DNA from: Marinilongibacter aquaticus | GTDB taxonomy: Bacteria; Bacteroidota; Bacteroidia; Cytophagales; Spirosomataceae | DNA: 64,000 bases | Assembly: GCF_020149935.1 (NCBI RefSeq) | Contig: NZ_CP083757.1 | Span: forward strand, 3,373,501-3,437,500 | Direction: 5' to 3' | In this document: piece after piece, positions 1 through 8,872 of the stretch | How the letters are laid out: each line of letters opens with the position of its first letter | Numbering within the stretch: the stretch's first letter is position 1 | Position numbers and translations under genes: made by a program | The notes under the pieces: generated by a model | Told to the model about the DNA's origin: nothing | The model's input: only the letters and a program-made list of their open reading frames with translations | The model's database searches: none

Positions 1-1
1 T

Positions 2-1231
2 TTTATTTTCCGATCGGGTTTCAATGCTCGCTTTGCTCATTTTGCAGAAGAAGGCGATTTTCGAAAATTCGAGCGTCTTCATGTCTTTTCGGGATTGCTA
101 AAGCCGCTGCTGATGGGCCTTTTGGTGTTTTTGGCTTTGCAGTTGGGTGCCGAAACCATGAAAACATTCCTCGATAAAATTCCCGCATGGGTGAATCAAG
201 GGCTGCAGGTCGGTGGCAATCTTCTTCCTGCTTTGGGTTTTGCTCTTTTGATGAATGTGATGTTCAACAACAAAGTGGCTCCATATTTCTTTTTGGGTTT
301 TATTTTGAGCAGTTATTTGCAAATGCCGATGATTGCCATCGGAGGCTTGGGTATTGTTTTGGCCCTGATCTTGGGCGATTTCAAAGGGCAGGGTGGAGTG
401 AAAAACGATTCCAATGAAATAGAAGAAAAGCCGCTGTTGTCGAAAAAGGATATTCGGGCAGTTTTTCTGAGGTCCTTTGCTCTTGAGGCCAATTTCAATT
501 TCGAAACCTGCCAGAATACCGGATTTGCCTTTTCCTTGATTCCAGTTTTGCGTAAAATTTACAAAAAGCCCGAGCAAATGGCTTTGGCCTTGAAACGCCA
601 TCTCCAGTTTTTCAATACCAGTCCTTACGGTTCAACGCTCATTTTGGGAATTGCCGCAGCCATGGAAGAAAGCAATGCCAAGTCTCAAGATTTCAATGCC
701 GATTCGATCAACACGGTAAAATCGGGTTTAATGGGCCCTCTGGCGGGAGTTTTCGATTCGCTTTTTTGGGGTACTCTGAAAGTGATCGCCGCAGGTATTG
801 GTGTTTCTTTGGCTCTTGAAGGCAGTTTTGTTGGGCCTGTTTTGTTTGTGCTCATATACAATGTGCCCAATATTTTTCTGAGGTATAAATTGGCCACGAT
901 AGGATACGATCAGGGCAGTCGATTTTTGCAGCGTTTGTCCGGAAGTGCGTTGATGGACAGCCTCACGCATGGAGCCTCGATTGTGGGTCTGATGGTGGTG
1001 GGGGCTATGCCGCCATTGCTGATGTCGGTGTCTGTGCCTCTGGAAATCGGTTCGAATGGCACAGAGGTGGCTTTGCAAAGTGTGTTGGATCAGATCGCTC
1101 CGGGATTGATCCCACTACTCTTGACTTTTCTCGTGTATTATTTGCTCAAAAAGAATGTGAAAGTGGCGTATCTGCTGCTCGGTCTTTTGACTCTCGGTTT
1201 TGTTGGAAGTATGCTTAATGTGTTGGCCTAA
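2..1231 (+). CDS. PTS mannose-family IIC-IID fusion subunit (5' truncated by window edge)
   Basis: Inner-membrane channel part of a mannose/fructose/sorbose-type phosphotransferase system. The frame is open to the left edge, so the true start lies outside; 409 residues are visible. The first ~130 visible residues match the end of an EIIC subunit (a hydrophilic loop with AEEGDFRKFERLHV, then several hydrophobic segments). After a charged linker (about residues 130-145), from KKDIRAVFLRSF onward it is typical EIID (FNFETCQNTGFAFSLIP, HLQFFNTSP, AAMEE, and a hydrophobic C-terminal half). IIC and IID are normally separate proteins, so this is a fusion. The stop overlaps the next ATG by one base (TAATG), which couples it to Enzyme I. 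The cytoplasmic IIA and IIB parts are not in the window and may lie upstream. Substrate cannot be read from the sequence; the deaminase downstream suggests a hexosamine. Confidence 0.88.
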   Translation, partial: FIFRSGFNARFAHFAEEGDFRKFERLHVFSGLLKPLLMGLLVFLALQLGAETMKTFLDKIPAWVNQGLQVGGNLLPALGFALLMNVMFNNKVAPYFFLGFILSSYLQMPMIAIGGLGIVLALILGDFKGQGGVKNDSNEIEEKPLLSKKDIRAVFLRSFALEANFNFETCQNTGFAFSLIPVLRKIYKKPEQMALALKRHLQFFNTSPYGSTLILGIAAAMEESNAKSQDFNADSINTVKSGLMGPLAGVFDSLFWGTLKVIAAGIGVSLALEGSFVGPVLFVLIYNVPNIFLRYKLATIGYDQGSRFLQRLSGSALMDSLTHGASIVGLMVVGAMPPLLMSVSVPLEIGSNGTEVALQSVLDQIAPGLIPLLLTFLVYYLLKKNVKVAYLLLGLLTLGFVGSMLNVLA

Positions 1232-2970
1232 TGGAAGAAGAGAATAAAATGGAGGTACTGAAAATTCAAGGGGTGCCGGCTTCTTTGGGCATCGGTATCG
1301 GGAAAGCTGTTTGGCTTAGAAGGGAGAATTTTGTGCAAAGCGAACAGTTTTTGGCTTCGGAAACAGAAAGACGTTTCGAGGTGGATAAGTTTCGCAATTC
1401 ACTGAAAGAAGCGTTGAAAGAGCTCGAGGGCGAATTGGAGCATCCCAAACGAAAATTGAACGAGGAGGAGCGGGCCATTTTGGATACGCAAATCGAATTT
1501 TTATTGGATCCTCAATTGGAAGAAGAGGTGCTCACGGAGATTGAAAAACAAGGCAAAACCGCTATGGATGCGGTGATTGAATGTGTGCAGAAATACGTGA
1601 ATGTATTTCGTCAGATGGACGATGCGTATATGAACGAACGTGCGTCCGATATTCAAGACGTGGGCAGCCGAATATTGAATCATGTAGCCTCGCAGAAAAG
1701 AGATGTATTGCATTTGGATGCTGAAGCGATCGTTCTCGCCGATGAGATATATCCTTCGGATGCTTTGGCGATGGATTTGCAAAATGTCAAAGGCTTTGCT
1801 ACGCAAGTGGGCGGTTTGACTTCCCATACGGCCATTTTGGCCAAATCGAAAGGTATTCCTGCTGTTTTGGGTTGTTCGCACGAATTGATGCAGGTAAAAG
1901 AAGGTCAATGCCTGATTTTGGATGGAGAACAGGGTTTAATCTATGTAAACCCGAATGAAGAGCTGCTTCGTGTGTTCCGGGCAAAGTTGGAGGAGGCCGA
2001 AGAAATAGCGAAACGTTTGGCGGCTACAAGTGCAAAATCTGCTCAAATGAAAGACGGAACACGCATAAACGTGCTTGTAAACGCCTCGAATTTAGACGAT
2101 TTGCAAAGAGGCATGAAATACGCCGCAGATGGAGTTGGGCTTTTTCGCACAGAATTGGCCTTTTCAGGAAAAGAGGGATTGCCTTCAGAAGAGGAGCAGT
2201 TTCAATTGTACAAAGCATTGGCACAAGAAGCGAAAGGTTTGCCGATAACCATCCGTACTTTCGATATCGGGGGAGACAAGCCTTTGGGTATTTCGGATTT
2301 GGAAAAGGAAGAGAATCCTTTTTTGGGTTTTCGTGGCATACGGATCGGCTTGGCGAGGCCCGAACTTCTTGAAACCCAATTGAGGGCAATTTTAAGAGCA
2401 AGTGCCTTTGGGAAGTTCAAGATCATGTTTCCCATGATTAGCCAAGTGGAAGAATTAAGGAAGGCCAAGATGCTTTTCGGACAGGTGAAATCTGCTTTGA
2501 CATTGGCTCAAATGCCATTCGATGAACACATAGCATTGGGAATAATGATTGAGGTGCCTGCGGCGGCAATTTCTTCAGATGTTTTTGCCAAAGAGGTTGA
2601 TTTCTTCAGTATCGGCACCAACGATCTTTGTCAGTACACCATGGCCGTAGACAGGGGAAACGAACAAGTACGTGCTTTGTACGACCCTTACAATCCATCG
2701 GTATTGCGGCTAATCCGCTACACCATAGAACAGGCCAATTTGGCGGGCATAAAAACGAGTCTTTGTGGAGAGTTGGCTTCTGAGCTATTGGCCGTTCCGC
2801 TTTTGTTGGGTTTGGGCCTGCGTCAATTTTCGGCGAATGCCACCAGTATTCCGGCTTTGAAGGCGGCGATAGGCCGTTTCAGTGCCGAAGAAGCTCAAAT
2901 TATTGGGCAGAAAGTGTTGGACATGGACAGCTCCGAACTGATCAAAGAATTTTTACAATCTCTCAAATGA
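1231..2970 (+). CDS. ptsI: PTS Enzyme I (phosphoenolpyruvate-protein phosphotransferase)
   Basis: Transfers phosphate from PEP to HPr in the cytoplasm. It has 579 residues, the usual length of the family. The phosphorylated histidine is H199 in GGLTSHTAILAKSKGIPAV. The PEP-binding TIM barrel shows FRTELAF, TIRTFDIGGDKPLG, SIGTNDLCQYTMAVDR and the active-site cysteine C512 in SLCGELAS. The first ATG (1231) overlaps the stop of the IIC-IID gene; the ATG at 1249 is an alternative start that would lose only six residues. The stop overlaps the HPr start (ATGA). Having EI and HPr inside the transporter operon suggests a dedicated system, not a general PTS serving many permeases. Confidence 0.96.
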   Translation: MEEENKMEVLKIQGVPASLGIGIGKAVWLRRENFVQSEQFLASETERRFEVDKFRNSLKEALKELEGELEHPKRKLNEEERAILDTQIEFLLDPQLEEEVLTEIEKQGKTAMDAVIECVQKYVNVFRQMDDAYMNERASDIQDVGSRILNHVASQKRDVLHLDAEAIVLADEIYPSDALAMDLQNVKGFATQVGGLTSHTAILAKSKGIPAVLGCSHELMQVKEGQCLILDGEQGLIYVNPNEELLRVFRAKLEEAEEIAKRLAATSAKSAQMKDGTRINVLVNASNLDDLQRGMKYAADGVGLFRTELAFSGKEGLPSEEEQFQLYKALAQEAKGLPITIRTFDIGGDKPLGISDLEKEENPFLGFRGIRIGLARPELLETQLRAILRASAFGKFKIMFPMISQVEELRKAKMLFGQVKSALTLAQMPFDEHIALGIMIEVPAAAISSDVFAKEVDFFSIGTNDLCQYTMAVDRGNEQVRALYDPYNPSVLRLIRYTIEQANLAGIKTSLCGELASELLAVPLLLGLGLRQFSANATSIPALKAAIGRFSAEEAQIIGQKVLDMDSSELIKEFLQSLK

Positions 2971-3233
2971 TCGCGAAAGAATATACCCTTACAGAGCCCA
3001 ATGGCATGCACGCCCGTCCGGCGGCGGCTCTCATAAAAATTGCCAGAAAATACACGTCGCTGATTTGCATCGCAAAAGACAATCGACCTGTAAAGCTCAA
3101 CAGTATGCTCAACCTGATGACTCTTGGAGCAAAACAGGGAGATATACTGCATGTGACCATTGAAGGGGAAGACGAAGAGCAGGCTTCTCAAGAGATCGAA
3201 ACTTTTTTTAAAACAACATTTTCAACACATTAG
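2967..3233 (+). CDS. ptsH: Phosphocarrier protein HPr
   Basis: Small phosphocarrier that passes phosphate from Enzyme I to the sugar-specific IIA/IIB proteins. It has 88 residues. The active-site histidine is H15 in NGMHARPAA, the classical HPr position. S46 is also present (KLNSMLNLMTLGAKQGD), the residue phosphorylated by HPr kinase in other bacteria; whether this organism has an HPr kinase cannot be seen here. The start overlaps the Enzyme I stop by four bases (ATGA). Confidence 0.95.
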   Translation: MIAKEYTLTEPNGMHARPAAALIKIARKYTSLICIAKDNRPVKLNSMLNLMTLGAKQGDILHVTIEGEDEEQASQEIETFFKTTFSTH

Positions 3234-3248
3234 GAACAGTCGAGAGAT

Positions 3249-3986
3249 ATGAAAATTACAATTGAAAGCAGCGAAAGGGCATTTGATATTGCTGCGGCTT
3301 GGCGAATAATCGGACAAATCATCGAAAAACCGAACTCGGTAATCGGCCTCTCTACTGGCCAGACCACAATGAATATGCACGCGATTGTTTCGGATATTTT
3401 TCGCCAATATCCTTTCGATGTGTCGCGTTTGACACTGTTCAATGTCGATGAACTGACCAACCTTCCGCGGGAGTATGAAGGCAGTTGCTATACCATGATC
3501 CGCAGGCAAATTGCCGATCCACTTGGAATTGCTGAAGAGGATTTCATTATGCCCCCGACGCTATCGGATGATTTTGAGGCGGAAGCCAGCTTGTTTGAGG
3601 CCCGATTAGCAGAAAGAGGTGGAGTGGATTTGCAAATGTTGGGCTTGGGGGCCAATGGGCATATTGGCATCAATCAACCCGGTACACCTTTCGAAAGCGA
3701 GACTTGGGTTTCGCCAATGGATCCCGATTTCGAGGCCCGTGTACGCCGTGAAACCAATGTGCCTCCCGAACTTGAATTGGGTGGATTGACACGCGGTATA
3801 AAAGACATCATGCACAGCCGTAAACTCATATTGATTGTGAAAGGAGCCCATAAGGCTGAGATTGTAGAAAAGGCGGTTATGGGGCCAATTAGTACGGATA
3901 TTCCGGCGTCTGTGGTGCAACTTCATCCCAATTGCGAAGTGTTGTTGGATGCCGATGCGGCTTCGCGAATCATTGGGAAAATATAA
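3249..3986 (+). CDS. Glucosamine/galactosamine-6-phosphate deaminase-like protein (NagB/AgaI family)
   Basis: Family members convert hexosamine-6-phosphate to ketose-6-phosphate plus ammonia. At 245 residues it has the normal family length. Visible motifs are the phosphate loop GLSTGQTTMNMH (about 33-44), FNVDEL with the catalytic aspartate D67, and LGLGANGHIGINQPG with N136 and H138. Asn in place of Asp at 136 also occurs in Bacillus-type NagB. The glutamate that normally follows (NEPG) is a glutamine here, Q143 (codon CAA), which is unusual because this Glu pairs with the ring-opening histidine. It lies 15 bp after HPr in the same operon, so its likely substrate is the sugar phosphate delivered by the PTS. 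It may act on GlcN6P, GalN6P or a related sugar phosphate. Confidence 0.82.
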   Translation: MKITIESSERAFDIAAAWRIIGQIIEKPNSVIGLSTGQTTMNMHAIVSDIFRQYPFDVSRLTLFNVDELTNLPREYEGSCYTMIRRQIADPLGIAEEDFIMPPTLSDDFEAEASLFEARLAERGGVDLQMLGLGANGHIGINQPGTPFESETWVSPMDPDFEARVRRETNVPPELELGGLTRGIKDIMHSRKLILIVKGAHKAEIVEKAVMGPISTDIPASVVQLHPNCEVLLDADAASRIIGKI

Positions 3987-4012
3987 TCCTTGAAATTGAA
4001 AAGACATTTTCC

Positions 4013-6406
4013 ATGAAAAACATAAGCTGCTTTTTATTTCTGCTCATTCTCGCCTGCGTGTCTATTCAGGTTGATGCCCAAGATCGGGCTTTTGAAGAAC
4101 AGTTGGCCGCAAGCCGAAACTTGAAAGAAATCATGAAACCCGATTCGTCGAGTATGGGTTTTACCCGCTGGGCAAAAAAGAAAGTGGAGCTTTCGAGAGC
4201 GTTGCCTTTGGAAGAGGATTTCGAGGCCTTGCGTCTGAAAGGACCAGGGGTGTTGAAAGCTGTAAAGGATGTCTCGGTCTCTGGCGAAGGAAGTAGTTTG
4301 TTGTTGGATGCTCCCAGTGCATTGGGCAAGAAAAACCCGACCAACCGCAGCTATGCTTTTGCAGAGGTGGTACGTCCATTGGACAAAGAAAATTTGGAGG
4401 GCTATAATCGCATTTCGGCTTGGGTAAAGCTTGACGCACCGGGCTTTTATTCTGCTTTTGTGGGCGTAACGGTTTACAATTCTGGAGAAAATCCCATGCC
4501 CACACCCGGGCGTTTCGAAGGGCAGCATTACCTCACCATATATCCGGATAAGTGGCAGCGGATTATTTGGGAAATACCCGATATCTATCGCGATCGGGTT
4601 GAAGGAATTTCTATCAGTATTATGGCGGGAGGTTCGCCTATGGGGGCTAGCGATCGTTTGAAATTGTACATCGATGAGCTGAAAATTGAAAAAGTGGATG
4701 CTGAAAACACCCGTGGTTTTAAGCTCCGAAAGGATGCCATGGCCTACAGTCATATTGGGTATGGGATTACTGCTCGGAAACAAGCTTTGGTGCAGGATAT
4801 TGTGGAAAAACGCTTTGCTTTGCTCGATATGGACGGTGAGGAGGTCTATACGGCAGCCCCGCAATCTGCCGAAAAAGGATTTTCACTATTGGATTTCAGT
4901 GATTTCAAAAAAGAAGGTAGATACCGTTTGAAAGTGGGCGATTTGCAGTCGGAACCATTCCCAATTGGTGCAGAAGGTTACCTTTCCACCGCATGGCGAA
5001 CCCTGAATTTTTTCTTTGCCGAACGTTGCGGTTTCGATCAAGCGGGTATTCATCAAGTCTGTCATCGCGATGTGTTTTGTGTGCATCCAGATGGCCGTCG
5101 GATTCCAGTGAACGGAGGTTGGCACGATGCCGCTGATTTGACCCAAGGTATTGGCAATACGGCAAGGGGCATTGTGGCCATGTTGGAATTGGCCGATGCC
5201 GTACGCGAGAAAAGTCCTGATTTGCACGCACGTATCTTGGAAGAAGCCCGCTGGGGAATCAACTGGGTTTTGCAGACGCGTTTTGGCGATGGCTACAGAC
5301 AAGGTGGCGTAATTGTGGGCATATGGACAGACAATATTTTGGGCACGAAAGACGATATACAATCCACGGCTTCCAATAACCCTTTCGATAATTTCATTTC
5401 GGCCATTGCCACCGCAAAGGCAGTGCCCTATTTTTTGTCTGTCGATCCCGTTTTTGCCCTAAAATGTAAGAATGCAGCCCTTGCCGATTTTGCCTTTGCA
5501 CGGGATTTGATGGGCACAGTGGTGAATGAAAAGAATGAAGCCGAGCTTTATGCTTTGGCCACTGTGGCCGCGGCCAAGCTTTTCAAATTGACCAAAGAGG
5601 AACAGTACCTGAATTGGGCAAGCGATTTCGCAGATGTACTCAGTGCCTGCCAGGAATTGGAGCGGCGAGCGAATTGGAAATTGCCTTTGCATGGATTTTT
5701 CTATGAATCGCGGGAGAAAAAGCGGCCGTTGGCTTTCTTTCACAAAAGCAACGAAGAGTGGCTGATGAAAGGCTTCACCACTTTGTTGGCCTTGGCTCCA
5801 GAACATCCGAAAGCGGGGAAATGGGAAAAGGCTTGCCTGGCTTATGCCGATTATATTCGTGAAACCGCCACACAAATAGCACCTTACGGTATTTTGCCTT
5901 CAGCAATTTATGAATTGGGCAATGCCGATTTTGGAGGGATTTATCATGAAGGCGAGCAGGTGGGCATGCCTTCTATGCAAGAATACAATGCCGAAGTGAA
6001 AAATGGAATTCATTTGGGCGGTGATTTCTATTTGAGACGCTTTCCTGTTGCTTATCAGTTTCGGGGTTTTCATGCGGTCTTGATGGGAAAAGCGAAAGCT
6101 ACTTTTGTTTTGGCCAATCTGCTGAAAGATAAAGAGCTGAAGGCCATTGCGATGCGTCAATTTGAATATATTGTAGGTTATAACCCTTTCGCAATGAGCA
6201 CGATATACGGCGTCGGGTATGATTATCCGCCGCTTTATGGAGCCTATGTAGGTGATGCTGTTGGGGCCGTACCGGTAGGGATAGAAACGTTTGAAAATGA
6301 AGACGCACCTTATATGCCGATGCAAGTGAATGCGACATACAAGGAGGTCTGGGTGCAAACTACGGCAATGGCCATGGGTATTTTGGCCGAAATGTTGTCG
6401 GATTAA
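4013..6406 (+). CDS. Secreted glycoside hydrolase family 9 protein
   Basis: Extracytoplasmic beta-glycosidase of the GH9 (endoglucanase/exo-glycosidase) family, 797 residues. I chose the ATG at 4013 because it starts a clear signal peptide (MKNISCFLFLLILACVSIQVDA); an in-frame ATG at 3932 lies inside the upstream gene. After the signal there is a galactose-binding-like region (about 90-225), then a CelD-type Ig-like domain (about 240-325), then the alpha/alpha barrel. GGWHDAADLTQG carries the Asp pair D372/D375 expected for the catalytic base, and KEVWVQ near the C-terminus carries the likely acid E778. The start is 27 bp after the deaminase stop, so it is probably co-transcribed with the PTS genes. 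GH9 also includes exo-beta-glucosaminidases, so an amino-sugar substrate is possible; this is inference from context only. Confidence 0.85.
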   Translation: MKNISCFLFLLILACVSIQVDAQDRAFEEQLAASRNLKEIMKPDSSSMGFTRWAKKKVELSRALPLEEDFEALRLKGPGVLKAVKDVSVSGEGSSLLLDAPSALGKKNPTNRSYAFAEVVRPLDKENLEGYNRISAWVKLDAPGFYSAFVGVTVYNSGENPMPTPGRFEGQHYLTIYPDKWQRIIWEIPDIYRDRVEGISISIMAGGSPMGASDRLKLYIDELKIEKVDAENTRGFKLRKDAMAYSHIGYGITARKQALVQDIVEKRFALLDMDGEEVYTAAPQSAEKGFSLLDFSDFKKEGRYRLKVGDLQSEPFPIGAEGYLSTAWRTLNFFFAERCGFDQAGIHQVCHRDVFCVHPDGRRIPVNGGWHDAADLTQGIGNTARGIVAMLELADAVREKSPDLHARILEEARWGINWVLQTRFGDGYRQGGVIVGIWTDNILGTKDDIQSTASNNPFDNFISAIATAKAVPYFLSVDPVFALKCKNAALADFAFARDLMGTVVNEKNEAELYALATVAAAKLFKLTKEEQYLNWASDFADVLSACQELERRANWKLPLHGFFYESREKKRPLAFFHKSNEEWLMKGFTTLLALAPEHPKAGKWEKACLAYADYIRETATQIAPYGILPSAIYELGNADFGGIYHEGEQVGMPSMQEYNAEVKNGIHLGGDFYLRRFPVAYQFRGFHAVLMGKAKATFVLANLLKDKELKAIAMRQFEYIVGYNPFAMSTIYGVGYDYPPLYGAYVGDAVGAVPVGIETFENEDAPYMPMQVNATYKEVWVQTTAMAMGILAEMLSD

Positions 6407-6440
6407 TCATGGTTTCAATAGGTTTGAATGAATGCCGGTT

Positions 6441-7019
6441 TCATTCGGTAAGGTGAATGTCGAGATCTTGCGAGCTGGGAACAAGCTCTTGAAAAGCAAT
6501 TTTTCCGATTTGTTCGAATTTACGCAAGTTATTGTAATTGTGAAATTTAAGGGTTTCGGTGGTGTTCCCTTCTTCAATGGGTGTGGAGATGATGTGATCG
6601 GTATCGAAATTGATTTTTGTACCGAAATAAAGGCTGCTGTTGTGGAAGGAGATGCCTTCGATGGATAAAACTTCGGAGCCGACAATGTTTTTAAACTCAG
6701 AGCAAGAACTCACATCGTAGTATTCGACTTTCGAAAGGGGCATTTCTTCAGGAGCGGGTTCGGTATTCATCCACCGAAAAACGTTTTTGTAGAAGTCGGA
6801 CCAGGGCAAGATTTCAGCAGGGGTTTTCTCAATGGCTAGCGAGGGGGTTTTTATTTCGCCCCGGCTGCTACTTACAATGTAAAGGTGCTCCGGTTCTGCA
6901 CTGAAAATAAAACCAAAGGAAACATCAATGTCTTCCAGGTTTCTTTTACCCATGGGCGGGCGTAAAACAAGAAACAAGTTTTCAACATTTTGCCTGAGTA
7001 ATTGTTCGAAACCTTTCAT
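6441..7019 (-). CDS. Hypothetical cytoplasmic protein
   Basis: 192 residues, no family recognised. It has no signal peptide or membrane segment, is acidic, and has alternating hydrophobic/polar stretches that suggest a mixed alpha/beta fold (for example NLFLVLRPPMG, HLYIVSSSRGEI, EVLSIEGISFHN). It is convergent with the GH9 gene, 34 bp away, and stands alone on the minus strand. Codon use looks like its neighbours, so I take it as a real gene. Confidence 0.6.
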   Translation of the reverse strand: MKGFEQLLRQNVENLFLVLRPPMGKRNLEDIDVSFGFIFSAEPEHLYIVSSSRGEIKTPSLAIEKTPAEILPWSDFYKNVFRWMNTEPAPEEMPLSKVEYYDVSSCSEFKNIVGSEVLSIEGISFHNSSLYFGTKINFDTDHIISTPIEEGNTTETLKFHNYNNLRKFEQIGKIAFQELVPSSQDLDIHLTE

Positions 7020-7246
7020 TTTTTAAGGTAGATGTTTTTGCACAATAGTGGAGCCATCTTTAGTCAGGATCCCTAGGATTGACACTTATAGTATATACGA
7101 ATATGCATACAAGTCCCAGATATTCATATCGTTGAGGCGGGCGTTAAAATATGATTAACATTTTTCGGGGAGGATTTTGGACTCGTTCGGGAATTGCTAA
7201 ATGAAGAATAGATGAAAGGCAAAAGCCCGTGTGTCAATCGGGGAAA

Positions 7247-7266
7247 TCCGAAGCTTTGTTTTCGGA
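7247..7266. repeat. Short inverted repeat in the 325-bp gap before the ThuA gene
   Basis: TCCGAA (7247-7252) and TTCGGA (7261-7266) form a perfect 6-bp inverted repeat with an 8-base loop. It sits 80 bp upstream of the ThuA-like gene in the divergent gap 7020-7344. No gene and no convincing promoter pair was found in that gap. The repeat could be an operator or a leader hairpin, or chance. Confidence 0.35.
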
Positions 7267-7344
7267 CTTCGCGAAACGCACGTATTTACGCTTTTGACAC
7301 TGTTTTTTGGATTTAAACAAGATAAACGAAAATTAAGATAACCT

Positions 7345-8142
7345 ATGAAAACAACAAAAAAGAGCTTTCGATTTGGCATTATTGGCCTCTTGTTTCTTCT
7401 GGCTTTTGCACAGCCTGCCGCGGCACAATTTCCCCGTTTCAAAGTGTTGGCTTTTTATTCCACAACAGTGGAGGAGGCCCATGTGCAATTTGCCAAAGAC
7501 GCGATCAAGTTTTTCGACGATTTGACGATCGGCAATGGCTTTGTGTTTGAATCGACTGCAAACATGGCCGATTTGAATTCCGAGAAAATAAAACAATATG
7601 ATTTGATCATGATGTTGAACGATTTTCCGCACAGTGCCCCACAGCGGGCCGCTTTTCGCGATTATATGGAAAATGGTGGAGGTTGGCTGGGCTTTCATGT
7701 CGCGGCCTACAACGACAAGACAACCCATTGGCCTTGGTTTGTGGATTTTCTGGGTGGGGCTGTCTTTTACACAAACAATTGGCCGCCGATGCCCGCAAAA
7801 TTGATTGTGGAAGGGCACGACCATGAAGTGACAAAGGGGCTGCCCGATACCTATATTGCTCCGATAAACGAATGGTACCAATGGAAACCGAGTCCTCGCG
7901 AAAATGAAGATGTGCGTGTCTTGGTTTCTCTATCCCCCGACAATTACCCTTTCGGCTTGAAAGATATTATTCGCAAAGGCGATTGTCCTGTGGTGTGGAC
8001 AAACACCAATTACCGCATGATTTACCTGAATATGGGTCATGCTGGCCATATTTTTACCGACGCCACGCAAAATAAATTGATTATCGATGCCTTTCGATGG
8101 GTGGTGTCGCAAGATGAAAAAGGGAACCCTTTCGAGAAATAG
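7345..8142 (+). CDS. Secreted ThuA-domain protein
   Basis: 265 residues with a signal peptide (cleavage near AAAQF, about residue 29). The rest is a class-I glutamine-amidotransferase-like ThuA fold: FKVLAFYSTT, YDLIMMLNDFP, ENGGGWLGFHVAAYN, PVVWTNTNYRMIYLNMGH. ThuA-like proteins are common in Bacteroidota and Planctomycetota next to sugar dehydrogenases and cytochromes; their chemistry is poorly defined. It is a single gene, convergent with the thioesterase 4 bp away. Confidence 0.85.
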   Translation: MKTTKKSFRFGIIGLLFLLAFAQPAAAQFPRFKVLAFYSTTVEEAHVQFAKDAIKFFDDLTIGNGFVFESTANMADLNSEKIKQYDLIMMLNDFPHSAPQRAAFRDYMENGGGWLGFHVAAYNDKTTHWPWFVDFLGGAVFYTNNWPPMPAKLIVEGHDHEVTKGLPDTYIAPINEWYQWKPSPRENEDVRVLVSLSPDNYPFGLKDIIRKGDCPVVWTNTNYRMIYLNMGHAGHIFTDATQNKLIIDAFRWVVSQDEKGNPFEK

Positions 8143-8145
8143 AGA

Positions 8146-8685
8146 TTACTCTTTGTTGAATTTATGGGCTTTGTCTTCAAACAAGGCCTTCAATTCGGTA
8201 GCTTCCATGGGCTTCATTCTGCCAGAGAGAATGAGCCGCAACTGTCGGCGTCTCAGGGCAGCATTGAAGAGTTCTTGCTCTTCATCAGTATCCGGAATGG
8301 CTTCAGGAACCTCAATTGGATTTCCGCTTTGGTCCACGGCCACGAATGTCAAGAAAGCCGTGTTGGTCTTGTTTTTTGTACCCATGGGTATGTTTTCGGA
8401 AAAAACCTTGACAAGCACTTCCATGGATGTGGTGAAGGCCCGTGTCACTTTGGCTTCGAGCGTAACCACATCGCCAACCGCCACAGAGTGTTTGAACGAA
8501 AGGTTATCGAGAGAGGCTGTGACCACAGTACGGTTGCAATGCCTTTGTGCGGAAATGGCACCAATGACATCGATCATACGCATCAGGTTGCCGCCCATCA
8601 GGTTACCTAAGGCGTTGGTGTCGTTGGGCATAATCATTTCAGAGGCAATGGCCAAAGAGTCGATTACAGGTCTTGGTTTTGGCAT
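8146..8685 (-). CDS. Acyl-CoA thioesterase (hotdog fold, BACH/YciA-like)
   Basis: Predicted cytoplasmic hydrolase of fatty acyl-CoA, 179 residues. The hotdog signature is at the N-terminus: PNDTNALGNLMGGNLMRMID, followed by the strand TASLDNLSFKHSVAVGDVV. The C-terminal ~50 residues are a charged helical tail typical of Bacteroidota members. It is divergent from the DUF1361 operon; the gap 8686-8924 holds the promoter and operator of that operon. Confidence 0.85.
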   Translation of the reverse strand: MPKPRPVIDSLAIASEMIMPNDTNALGNLMGGNLMRMIDVIGAISAQRHCNRTVVTASLDNLSFKHSVAVGDVVTLEAKVTRAFTTSMEVLVKVFSENIPMGTKNKTNTAFLTFVAVDQSGNPIEVPEAIPDTDEEQELFNAALRRRQLRLILSGRMKPMEATELKALFEDKAHKFNKE

Positions 8686-8872
8686 TTGTTGATTTTTTTA
8701 CACAAAACTAAATTTTTTTTATGAGGAATGTGACTTCCCTCATAAGGACCGTCTTAAAGGCAGGTTTGAGAACGAAAGTTAAATTCACACACTTTTTCCT
8801 GCTTTTTCTACACAACATCTTTTTCTAAAACCACACTCGAGCAAATCCAAGAATTTTTATGAATTAAAAACT

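Noticed and set aside
3645-3665. Asn at the position of NagB Asp (GANGH) in the deaminase-like protein
   Set aside because: Asn here is normal in Bacillus-type NagB and AgaI; only the Glu-to-Gln change further on is notable.
3932-4012. N-terminal extension of the GH9 protein to an ATG at 3932
   Set aside because: It would overlap the deaminase gene by 55 bases and bury the signal peptide; ATG 4013 gives a standard secreted protein.
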